Assembly: GCA_011800805.1 (NCBI GenBank)
Contig: MPNW01000007.1
Location: forward strand, 60,001-124,000
DNA from: Hirudo medicinalis
Lineage: Eukaryota > Annelida > Clitellata > Hirudinida > Hirudinidae
DNA: 64,000 nucleotides
Direction: 5' to 3'
The notes beneath the pieces are model-generated. The model made no database searches and had not been told where the DNA came from. It saw nothing but the letters and a program-made list of their open reading frames with translations. Shown in pieces: positions 27,292 through 39,700 of the stretch. Numbering within the stretch: the first letter of the stretch is position 1; every line of letters starts with the position of its first letter. The translations under genes were made by a program, and so were the position numbers.

Positions 27292-30200
27292 ATGACCAGT
27301 TCGTACGGGAACCAATTTGCGGCGTTTGGACAGGGTATGACCGGTTTCGACGAATTCGACAAAACTAAGTAAGCTTTCAAGTCATTATAAGATGTCTGCT
27401 CCGAAGAATATTTGTCGTTATGTCGCATATTATTTTCCAGTTTGTTTCCGAAAAGTGATGCGTCGGATAATTCGCCGTAAGTCTTCTAATCTAATTAGAT
27501 TGCAAAGCGAAGAGCTTATTTAAAGGGATATAAATGTTCCTTATTTTTTAGATTTTATAGGGCAGGTAATGTCAACGTCTTAGAGCCAATATCTGTGTTT
27601 GCATCCAGTAACATAGAAGATGGCAGATACAAGAGTCTTCAGTATGACAACTACCAAATAAACTGCAATGAATCTTCACGAGCAAGTATGGTCCCATCCA
27701 AGAGCATGCCTCATTTTCCAAATTTTGGATTCAATGATTCTAGACTTGAAGTTTCTGCAGAGTCCTTTGATTGGTCAATGGTGTCATTCTCAACTGCTCC
27801 AGGAATTAATGCCAAGCCTCAGGATACTCAAGTGAAATATCAGTGAGACATGATCAACTTATTTACAAAACAGATTTTTTTAAAAAGTGATTAGTGTTTT
27901 GCATCTGATGTAAAATAGGTAAAATATTTGTTACTATTTATTATCCACATTTCATATTTACAATTTATTTAATATTTGAAAACTACAGTTTTGCATGTAA
28001 CTTTGGATGTTCTCAATTAGGTTTGAACACACTCTTGTAGCACCTACTGCCTCATCAGTTAAAAGCAACCAAGAATCTCTCACATACTTGAATCAAGGTA
28101 ATCATTCATGAGATAAACTCTTTATGTATGATGAATTATTTTCATCACATTTCTATAATTTACAGGCCAATGTTATGAAATAAAACTGAAATGCATGAAA
28201 GGATATGAGCAGCATCAGTTTTTTAAAGTTAGACGACATCTGCCGACGATCGATGAAGTTTATAGATTAAATGCCGTTCGACAAATTTTGCAAACAGACG
28301 ACATTGCAACGGCAACTTTCGGGATTCCCGATTTTTTTGGCACTTGCGAATTATTAAGCTCGGCACGATGCACATTGAGATTTCAAAAATATTTTTATAA
28401 ATTTTATAATTTTTTAAACATTAATATCTCAATGACAGTCTTACCATTGCAAACAATATTGGGAGTATTTACTGATTTCAATTTCCTAATTTTTGACAAA
28501 TACTTTTTAAAGAGCAAAATCAGGGTAGTTTTCCATGAACGAAGGTTGCAGTATTCTGAAAGGGAGTTGATAGAATTGTGGAAGAACAACAGGCCTGGTG
28601 AAAGGATCATCGACATTGGTGAACTGATTTGGCATTTTGTTCTACCTAGATTTATGAACACATGTATGTCGGACATGGTCATCGGTCATTAAGATATCAT
28701 AATATTTACTAATATAATTATTTACTTATTAAGTTATATTTATTTGCTATTATATTGCATTATGATACTAACCGAACGAACGTATTATTTCCTTTATGAG
28801 TGAATGAAATTAGAATGCTTTTTTAAAATCCGAACACCGAAAATTGCTCTTCGTTCTTAACTCGATGCGCAAGATTGTAGACAACTATTATCTTAACTTG
28901 ATTCTTGTCAATTAACAAACTGCTAGTGAGACATCAAATTTAAATGAATTCTGATTTAAAGAGAAACCATCTTACAAAAATATAGCTTAAATATACCTCT
29001 GGCTATTATAACAATTACACCATTTGGGATTGGGGTTGGCACGGAAATAATTTAATCGCAGACATCCCGGAATGCTGCGGTCTCATTGACATTGCAGTGG
29101 ATCCAGATTCACTGAATTCCATAGGCTTCATTTGGAACCCTTCCAAACCTACAGGAATTTTTGTCAAGGTTTGCACCATGAAGAGCATTTTGATTCTTTT
29201 GTTTTCAATTTCCATGACTTGAACATTCAATGTCCAGATTCAATGCATCAGCACAGAATTCACGGCAAACAAACACGGAGGGGAGAAAGGAGTTCCACTT
29301 AGAATCAAAGTGGAAACTTATTCTGTCCCCAATAAAGGAGACATCATCGAGGAAAAGTTAATCCACTGCTCTTCTTGCCAGATCAAAGTTTTCAAAGTGG
29401 GTGGTAAATTTAGATATTTTTAAAGTGATTTAGAATGACATATTGTTCAATTTTTACAGCCAAAAGGAGCTGACCGTAAGCATAAAAGAGACACAGAAAA
29501 ACTTATGAGGTTAAGTCCAAGTGACCGGGTGAGAATCAGTTTTTTTAAATTATTTTTAGAACTATTTATTATTCTACAATTGCAATTCAAAATTAAAGTT
29601 TTACAAAATTACAAATTCTTAGTGATTTTTTTCCAGAATCAGTACAGGGTCCAGGAAAGTTGTACACTACTGAAAGAGGTTCACTTTCAATGCTCGTTTG
29701 GTTATTTTTGTAGCTAGTCATACAGTATCCAAATAGTGCTCGCTTGTCCGGTTAAGTGGGTCGATCCATGAACCGATGCCCAGAAACATTCATTGACCCA
29801 ATTTAGGCGTGTCACTGGAATAGTTTTCTGCTTTTACTTTGTTGAAGCCACACGAAAGTTAAACTGAATGAAAAATAAGTTGATTTTAAGGATAATTTGC
29901 ATATATTTGTATGTTCATTTAGATGCCAGTAGAGCAGGACAGCACGCAAACTCAATTTGGAAGCACTAATAATATAGCCAAGGCCCCTCAAGTTCTCTTT
30001 CAGCAGAAAACTCGGCATTTGTCCCAAGATATGTCTTTCAATATTGTCAACTCTGCTGAAGGCCTTATGAATGGGTCTCTTATGAATGGGGATAAGGATT
30101 CTAGAGATGCCATCTATGGCAGAATAGCAAACGCAGCGAAAAACGGAGGTAGCGGGACTGATCTGAGTATTCCATTTTATGGAAGAGATGGAAATTGTGA

Positions 30201-32837
30201 ATCAGACGGAATCGACAACGACGACGCTTTTCTAATTGACAACAACAGCAGCAGTTCTGCAAAACAGGAGATCATGTCGGAGGAGGCTGCGAGGTTTGAG
30301 GTCTTACATAGTATTGCGAGTTATAGTTATTTAACGGTAGCAATTTTAGAATTTAATCGTGAGAAAGTGCTTAACCTTTTCATGGCACCGAAAATGTCCG
30401 TATATCGCGGACTCACATCTGAAAATATTTGTGTCACAAACCTCATTAGTGGATGGTTTCAAAGCTTTATTGTGACCAGGCTTCACGATTAGTCATAAAT
30501 TGTCTGATCACGCGGATGTGTGAAATTCGATGGCAGTTTTGGCGGGTTTCGTCTGCTTCTGTCTGGACTAACTCCAGGAATTCTTCGCCTTGAAACACAA
30601 ATAGTTTTTGTTGCGCTGTTTATAGAATATCAGTTACATTTTGATTTGTATTAATGAAACACTTTTTCACTTTGAAGGTTGCTATTAAGTTGCATACCGG
30701 TCGTAAATGAAGTGACTGAAGATTCAATGGTTAATTATTGTTTATTTTGCACATTTCGAGCACATTAGCCTCCACTTAACTTGATTAGCTATCGAAGTCC
30801 AAATAGCACACGAGCGACTAATTATTCCACCCGGCATACAAATAGTTAGCTAAGTAAATGACCAGGCCCTTGGAATATTAAATTTATAATTAAGACATTA
30901 ATAAATTAGTTTATAATAAATTTAACGTATTTTAAGAAGTCTCGAGTTTATATTAATTACATTTACGATTAGCACCTTGCATCAGGAGGCAACGTAAAAG
31001 ACATGACATCAGAACAACTGGCTCAATGGTTGATAGTTAAGAACTTCATGCAGCAAACCAGTCATTTCGAGACGTTCACAGGTGAGCTATCACCTGTACG
31101 AACATATCACACGAGCTCGTACGACCAGGACGTGTTTGAAGGTTTTAGTTCGGTTTTGGCCGAACGAAACTGGTTTGGTTCTTAACGGGTTTTAGAATAT
31201 TAGGCGCACAACAACTTGTCAAATAATGGTAATCAGGACTGAGCTTCCTTTGCAAAATTCTCAGACTTTTCACAGGCTAAGACAAAAATTATGCGAGAAA
31301 AGACGCATTTTGGAAGAGCTTGAAGAAGTTTCAATAATTCGATAAAGCAACCTCGAGGGGCTTTCTTAAATAACGAGTTCGCTCATCTGTAAAGCGGAGA
31401 ATGATTGGGAACAATCCTAAAACATAATAATAATAATAATTATTATTATTATAATAGTGATTATTGAAACTATCGACTTAGTTGTTCTTATTTGATAGGC
31501 ACTGAGTTGCTGAGTCTGGGTCAGGATGACTTGATCAGCATTTGTGGACCTGCAGAGGGGATAAGACTCTACAACTTGCTTCATTTTGGGTCAGTTTGAG
31601 AAAGCTCGCTCGCTTCGGAAGAGGATTGTTTACTTTGCAATTACTATTGCGATTACTATTACAATTGTATTAAAATAAATAAGAGAACTCGTCAGAACTT
31701 AAAGCTAACAGGAGACTCAACATTAAATTTACTCAGTTTTGGCAAACCGAAATTATCCATCTACGTCAGCTTTCAAGGAGTCAGCAATCTGTATACTACA
31801 TGTAGGTTTAGAATGAATGCTCTGAGCGTGCTTTATATCAGCACCAATTGTTTCTAATCAGACAAGAACGTGCCTGATCAAAGCCATCACCGCATTCCTC
31901 AAGCTTTCTTAAAAAACCATCTGAGCAGTCTATCTCACAGCAGCCTGTCCCCATCTGTCGGTGCGACGAGCGAAAGGGAAAAGATGGAAGGGGAGGAGGA
32001 AGATATCAATGGTCTCCCTTTACCCCAGCATTCGTTCCATCACATACACACATCTCCTATGCCGAGGTCCGTATCATTGAGTTCGGTTAGGGTCTTACCC
32101 TATCACAACCCTCGCACTCATGTGATTGGCCCCTTCCATGAACAACGACGTCGACATTACGTCAACTCTAAGCCCCGCCTCTTATCAGAAGATCGTGCAT
32201 CGACAGGCTCTGGGACTCCAAACACTCCAAGCCAGGGACTGACCATTGATGAACTCAGTAGAAATGGTTATTTTCTTTCATTTAAAGCACTTAATTTTAA
32301 AGCTGATTTGTTTGCATTTATCAGCTATTAATTTCCAATAGTTTTTTATCCCATCGATCTGGAAGTCTTGTCTGTGAAGAATCTAAGAGACAAATTATCT
32401 GTTCTCTTCAACGTTCCTGTTCAACAAGAACAACAAGTCTACTTTGAGCAATTTGGAATACAGATTATTGCCTCCGATGATGTAATTATAGCGCAAGTCT
32501 TTTTCCTTAAGACTTTTTCAAGTTTACGAAGCATTTGTGCATACAATCCGGTTAATGATGATGATGGTGGTGGTGGAGGATGATGATGATAATAATAATA
32601 ATGATGATGATAATAATAACAATGATAATAATAACAATAATAACAATATTTAATTTGTAAGGCGCCATGTGCATAGCGTCAGAGGCGCGCTGATAATTTT
32701 GTAATGATATTTCGAAAATTATGAAAGTTCATTTATTCACGGACAAATTGTTCGTATTTCAGCACCTCCAAACTATCCCAAACCACAGCAAGTTCACCTC
32801 CCAAATTATTAAGTGTAAGCAGACCATAATTATTTAA
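27292..32837 (+). CDS. TFCP2: CP2/LSF-family transcription factor (TFCP2/UBP1 type)
   Basis: Grainyhead/CP2-superfamily DNA-binding factor of the LSF/UBP1 branch. Seventeen exons sum to 2289 nt (762 aa) in one frame: 27292..27368, 27441..27476, 27552..27842, 28021..28097, 28166..28227, 28513..28618, 29062..29168, 29238..29396, 29460..29528, 29637..29678, 29923..30300, 30973..31081, 31499..31589, 31737..31801, 31862..32266, 32342..32481, 32763..32837. The CP2 domain shows [56 protein letters not shown] and CQIKVFKPKGADRK. A SAM-like domain follows ([14 protein letters not shown] to [17 protein letters not shown]). The ubiquitin-like oligomerisation domain is split over the last two exons ([20 protein letters not shown]). 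The SAM-like domain separates this branch from Grainyhead proper. The exon at 29923..30300 is Asn/Ser/Asp-rich and poorly conserved. Whether it is the TFCP2 or UBP1 ortholog cannot be told; invertebrates usually have one. Confidence 0.93.
32575..32652. repeat. GAT/AAT compound microsatellite
   Basis: Irregular (GAT)n(AAT)n(AAC)n tract in the last intron of the CP2 gene, immediately before the repeat relic at 32650. Confidence 0.85.
32645..32698 (-). repeat. Relic of the GCGCC/ATAAAT-tail repeat
   Basis: On the minus strand it reads GCGCGCCTCTGACGCTATGC, then GGCGCCTTACAAATTAAA. It matches the unit at 62190-62220 nearly base for base. The (AAT)-rich tract at its 3' end is a typical LINE/SINE tail. 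It lies in the last intron of the CP2 gene. Confidence 0.6.
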
Positions 32838-33765
32838 TTTAATTTTGCGATATTAAATTACGTAATCATAAGTTGTGTTTCATTTGATTCCCACAAGTTT
32901 TTATAAAGCTGTTTAATTTATGTAAAAATTTAATCCAAATAAACTTTTAAACATACAACAACAGGTCGGGAATCCCCGAACGTTTGCGACATACTTCTGA
33001 AGATTTTGCCGAACAAGCCCAGTTACTTTCAATCTTAGTTCAACTCCGTTGCACTTATGAAACACACTGATCTCAGAAATATTGGGATTCTTTTCCTTTA
33101 AAATTTGTTTTTCGTCGTTCGATGTTTTATTGTTAATTGGGACGACTGCTGTTGCAGGATTGTTCGTATTTTATCGATTACTTAGTGCCTTAAGCATAAT
33201 GTATTTATTATGCAATATTATAATATTATATTCACATTGAATCCATGTACTTCTTAATCGCAATCGTTATATAAAGGAAGAATACATTTGCAATGGCACA
33301 CACAAACAAGTCAATTCGTTGGAACAATTCATTTGCTTGACATTCCATTTTGAGCAAATTCCATGAGCATTTATTTTATTGTAGAACTATGAATAAATAT
33401 TTTTCGAGTCTTTTTCTTTTTTTTTTAAATAAAACAATGCAAGAGCAATTGGTTCTGGAAGTATTTAAAATTGCATGCACAGTAATTTTTGTTAAGATTT
33501 GTTTAATAGATAAATTTATGAAGCCTGGTAAATATTGAAGGTCATAGAATTCCTATAGAGGATGATGGTGCATCTCACGGCTGTGACTGGCACCACCAAG
33601 AATCGATTAGTTGCAAGCCGCACCTCAATACTTAATCCTAACACATTCCACATTCTACTTGTGCTAATCAGGGTAACTAATCGATAGTTAATAGTCTAGC
33701 AAATAGACAGATAGACATAAAGTCTGGTAGTTATTATGCCTTAAGGATGGGATGCCTGGGAAGTC
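32838..33765. other. Tail-to-tail spacer, CP2 factor and intersectin
   Basis: AT-rich DNA holding the two convergent 3' UTRs. No DH, PH or C2 coding sequence is present, which bears on the intersectin short form. Nothing else is recognised. Confidence 0.5.
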
Positions 33766-36700
33766 TATGAAGGTTTGTAGGGACCCACGAAATTTGCAGG
33801 AAATATGCCTTGAGCCCCGTTCAATTCTCCATTCCACCAATCAGGATGAGTCTTTGAGATGACGGTGATGACGTCACCCTGTTTAAAAGTAAGCTCATCC
33901 TCTCTGTCGGAAGTGAAGTCGTACAGTGCCAACATTTTTTCTGGTTGTAAATTATTTTCATCATATTTATTTTATTTAAATTTTCTGTTGCATAAATAAT
34001 ATTTACTATGGATTTATAGCTTGATTTCATATTTAAGCGAGTTGAATAAGCGAGTCTCAAATAATAAACGTGTTTTACCTGGAGCGGGTGCTACAGGGAT
34101 CTTGGAGACGTTAGAACGGCCTTCATTCTGGTTTTCAGCAACAATTAAAAAAACTTTCGTGTATAACATTAACTAATATTAATTAATTGTGATAAAAAGT
34201 GAAAACAAAAAATTAATAATGTAAAAAAAGTAATGACCAGGTTATCTGCTGAATGTCTGGCACCGCCCAGTAATTTAACATAGCTGGAAGGAAACCATCC
34301 AATTCTTCTTTGCTGACCCCTCACCTGGAGATAATTAGCCTGGTTAATACTTATTAATTGATAGTAATTAACATAACTTATTTAAAATATGTATAAGATT
34401 AAATTTTTATATCAATAATTTAATAATTAATTAATTAATTATTGAATAACAATAACAAATAAATAATAATAATAATAATAAATAATTACATATTGGGCCA
34501 GTTTAAAGGTGAATTGAAAAATAACTAAAATAAATTATGATAACCGGCCTACCTGTAGTTCTCCTTCCCACCATCCTGTATCAGTTTTCTTCCTCACCTG
34601 GATGAGGTGACCAGGTTGGAGACTCAATTGTTCAGGTCCTGAGGCGGAGTAGGATGCTATGGCTGTGGCTATTTCTGAGGATTGTGTTTTAAACTAATTT
34701 TTCATTTTTTCAAATATAAAATATTCATAATCATGCAAATGTGACGCTAGTATTTATCCGATCTTTTGAGTGCCTTAAATATCCGAACAGGATGTAAAGA
34801 CATTTATTTAATCGATCTGCCATTTATATAGCGCCCTTACCCGAGGTCGCTCCCTGGCGATCCAGGTTGTGTTGCGAACACATTACGTCTGTTGCTATTA
34901 CCTCCGCATGTAGGAACGCAAGCCATTCGGCCAACCCGCACACCAAGGTTATGCAACGTTCGTTATTCATTCAAGGTAACAGTTAGTCAGGATTGACAAA
35001 CAATAAATAACCTATTATTAAATTCTTAAAAGCAATCAATCACCTGGCTTTTTCATGACAGTCATTTTAGGAGTTGTCTGCAGCAACAAGAACAATCCAT
35101 TACAACGACCTTGGATAATCGCAAAATTGAAATCGTCACTTCAAAACTTACTCCCATCTGTTTTGGAGCTGTTGGTGCAGAAGGATGTTGTTGTTGTAAT
35201 TGTTGCTGCTGCTGTTGTTCTTGTTGTTGTTGCTGCTTTAGCTGAGCTCGAGGCATCGGGCTAACGAAGTTTCCAGGAAATATTCCAGTCCTTGTTGAGC
35301 CTATTGTACCCTGCCACCATTCGCCATCTTTTCCGGTAACCTTTATGACCTCTCCTTGATTGAAGATCAGGTCACCGGGTTCATCAGAGGTGTAGTCGTA
35401 TAATGCCACGAACATTTCTGGCGATCAGTTTAGTGAAATTAAATGACAAGCTGTGTTTGAATTGAAAAATTAATGATTTAAATGTAATTAAGTGATTGAT
35501 CGATTGACTCAACCTGCTTCGCTGTCATTCGTTATTTCCGCTTCGATGTTCTGTGGAGTTGCTGAAGCCTCGCTACTGTCGAATGAATTTGTGATGGCTA
35601 TAATAATAATGATAGTGTAATGAAGAAGAAGACGATGAATCGCATTGGTGATAAATATAATGAAAGGAGAACTTTATCCAATTTGCGAACCTCAAGGAAC
35701 TCTGCGCAACTTCTACAGGTTCAGAGACCCTGGTGTCATCAAGCCTCTGCACATAAGCCTCAGGGAAGCAGCCTTCTGATCCTTTCAACCTGCCTTTCAT
35801 CCAACCTGCCTCTGTTCCTATTGAATCTGGGTTTACCTGAAAGTAACAGTTTTCAAGTTCTGATGGTCCTTTTTGCGTTTATTAATTTTTTAAAATTTCC
35901 ATGAGGCTTCATGTAATCATTTTTCACACTTTGTTTCGGACAGATAATTAAGTTTTAACTTAAGTTAATTTGAAGTTAGTCTTTAGATTTTGAGTAGAAT
36001 TAATCGTCTGATGTCAATTATTTTTTAAAATTCAACAATTAATCATTTGTACCATTCAGCACTGCATCTGATGATTGAACGATGTTAACATTCGATTGAA
36101 GGAACCAATCCACGATTAAAAAGCACAACAAACCCAAACAACATCTCCAGGTTTTATGGACAACTCGTCAGAAGTCCTTGCCACGAATTCATACATGGCC
36201 CCATAAGGGACCCACCCTTCAACTGAAACAAGTTATTGAAAATAATCAATTTAAAATATTTACCGTGTAATGCTGAACGTATTTTGATTTGTTTTAGTAA
36301 ATATTGTTGACAATATTTAATAATATTGTTAACAGTTATTTTTCGATTCGTTCTTCTTAAAATTGTTAAAGTCAATTTACCTCTTTCGCTTAAGTCAATG
36401 TCTTGTCTGCAATATATTTTAATTTTTTATTAAAATTATTTAAAATCAGAAATTATGAACGATATTTTAGTGCTACTTGAATGTTTGAGAATTTAATTTA
36501 TTTTTATATTTCAATAAATCTATAATTTTGTAGTATCAACTTATAACCAAATAATAACAGTATTAATAATATTAATTAACAATAATTCATATTAATAACA
36601 TATTATCAATATATTAACATTAATATTATACTTTTAATAATAATATTTTAAAATTTTAATAATAAAATTATTATATTAAAATATATAATAAAGAATAATA

Positions 36701-39700
36701 AAAGGAATAATATAGAGATATAAGCATTGAAGTAATTAATACACGTTATTATATTACATAACAACACGGAATGCACTTCAGTCTCACATCTGCGTGGCGC
36801 TATTGGCTTGTACTTGAGACATCTGACAATTTGTCTCCCAAGCGAGTTTCTTGTTCCTCAGTGAAAGTTGGAGGGACTTCAGTTCGTTGTGCATGTCAGT
36901 CATCTCCTGACGCAGTTCCTTGCGTGGAATTATTACAATATTAATGTTAATTTAAGATAGCATTACTTAAAGTAAACGTAATTATTAGTTAATTATGTGA
37001 CCTTAATTTGATCGATTGTAAAACCTTTGACCAGATAAACTATTCTTTCATACGTAAACTCATTCTAACGAGCTTCCAAATAATCAAAATTGTTTAATTA
37101 TGTTTGTTCTGTACCATGAACAGCGGGATAAAATAAGAAAAGGCTTTCAAAATATTTTCAAATTCTTCATGACTCACTGCAAGTCTCGCATTCCTCAATT
37201 CAATGAGTTGGACCCTGTTTTCAATTTCCTCCTCATTTTTCTTCAGTTGTTCGTTCAACTTTTTGACGAATGACTGTTTCTTCTTGAAGCTGTTTTGGAC
37301 CATTTTGTACGCATCACCTTAAGGATGACAGTTTTTTGAAGATAAAAGTTTTTTATGGAACTATGATATATTTTGCTAAAGGTATATTTGAAACAGGCAT
37401 CAAGTTACAGCCTTGTTAGTAAATATTTAGATTAGAATAATGTAATGAATTTTGTCTTTCACTGGCAAGTAATAAGAATGACCAACCCAAATGAGAATCT
37501 ACTAAGGAAAGTTGTGTTTCCAAAAGTTGTGCCTCTTGGTTGATCAACCTTAACTTTCGTCTCTTTTCCTAAAAAAATGAAATAAACCAGTAAGTTGCGA
37601 CTTGTACAGTCGTCCGTAACAACATTACTCTGATGCGGAGAGCCAGTCTCCCGTCACTTCGTTTAATACTTTTTTTCATCTCGAAAATCGCCAACATTCA
37701 TCAATCAATCGCCAACACCCTCGCTTCATCGTCCATCTCATCCTTTCCACCCAGGCAGTTCTCGGGCACGCCTCTCTCAACACTCCCGCCCGTTTCCAGA
37801 AGTCCTGAAGGCCATTCGGGCATTGCCCAATAAAACATCTCCTATTGATCCTCTCTCCACTTCCCTACTAAAAAAATACTCCCCCATCCTATCTCCCATC
37901 CTCTCCAAACTCGCTAATATTTCTTTCAGCATTGGTATTTTCCCTCCATCTTCAAGAGCGCTCAAGTCCTCCCCCTCCACGAGCCTTTATTCTGTCCTCT
38001 TCAACCACAGTGTCTCCGAACAACTTGAAAATCTGCGCAAGTCCACAGATGCCATTAACTACTGGCATCTCGTAAATTTTCTTCAACTCAACCCGCAGAA
38101 ATACGAAATCACGTTTAATGACACACCCACACACCTCAAGAATCTATCTCCTCCATCTTCAATGAACATCGCTGGCACTATTTTTCCTTCTTCTTCCACT
38201 ACCCTAAAACTCCTCGGTGTCACCTTTGACTCCCACCTCAGCTTTAAACAACACGCCACCTCTACAATAAAATCCTGTAACCATCTCATCTGGGCTATCC
38301 GACATATCTGTTTGTTCCTCTCTGTCGACACAATTTCTGCTCTTGCACGCAATCTGATCTTCTCTCGTCTGGACTACTGCAACTCCCTTCTTTACGGTAC
38401 TTCTGCCTCATCCACTCCCTTCAGCGCACCCAAATTAATCTAGCCAAACTCGTTCTCCTCGATCCTAGCCTTACCAGCTCTGAATGCCTGACGCAACTGT
38501 ACTGGTTGCCTATACACCTTCGCACGCCAGCTTACGGCGCCATATAAATGACCTATTATTATTATTATTTGAATGATTTTTGTGTAAAAGTTTGACATTT
38601 GAAGTTTCCGAATGAAAGTTTAATGGAAGTCCACTAAATGATTCTTCTACCTCCAACTTGAGTGTGGCTTCATCGACTTCTGCAACTTTCTGATCTCGTT
38701 TGCTTCTCATTCCATCGATGGTTGTGGTGAATTCGTTGAGGACGCTCCTTGCCTTGTTCAGCTTAGATTCCATTTCATTCTTCTTCTTCTCCTGAATTTT
38801 TAATATGTAAATTTAATTTCGTTGTTATTTAATTTGATTTTCATTAATATCCCTGTAAATAGAGAATTGTATTTTATAATCCTTAAGCAATGTTTAATTT
38901 TCACACAAATTGTATCAGTCACTTTTATTTGAACACGTGCCATCCTTACATGGGTCGTGATTATTTTTTTAAGTCTTGCTATTTCCTTTTCAGCGTTGTC
39001 GACCTGATTTTGTTCACGAGCCTTGAGGAGGATCAGCTGATCCCTCCGCTGGTGCTCCCAATCCAATTGTCTCTGTCTCTGTTGTTCGAGCAGCTGAGCC
39101 TTTTAACAAATAATAGTTCTGCAATTAATTTAAGCATTCGATTTAAATTCGTAATTAAAGATTTATCAACAAAAATACAGCGGAAAACTCTTGAAACAAC
39201 CTCCTTCAATTCCTGTGCTTTCTTCCTCTGTTCTTCCTTCTCTCTTTCCAGTTGTTTCTGTTTTTCAATCTCAGCGAGTCTCTGCTTTTCCAGCTCTGCC
39301 AACCTGTACTTCTCGAATTCTTCCTTCTTCTGCCTCTCAAATTCCTCCGCCTTCAATCTTTCTATCTCTTCCTGCTTCCTTCTTTCTTCGTCTTCCTTCA
39401 TCTTTCTCTCCATCTCCACCTTCTTCTTTTGCTCTGCTTCTTCCTTCCTCTTCCTATCAAACTCCTTCTGTCTCTCGATTTCCATCTCGAAAAGCTTCTG
39501 TTTTCTCAGGTCTTCTTTTTTTTCCTCGTCGTCTGAAGAGATTACGGGACTTCTGTTTGATAGTTAAATGTTATTTTTTGTTGTAATGTATTTTACCATT
39601 CAATAATATTATTATGGCACCAGTCTCTCAATGATATCTTCCATAATTTTGTAGTTGGTTAATAAATACCAATAATTAATAGTAATATTTAATATTACTC

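Noticed and set aside
39191..39586. Ser/Phe/Leu-rich plus-strand ORFs around 39.2-39.6 kb
   Set aside because: Antisense of the E/K/R coiled-coil exon of intersectin.
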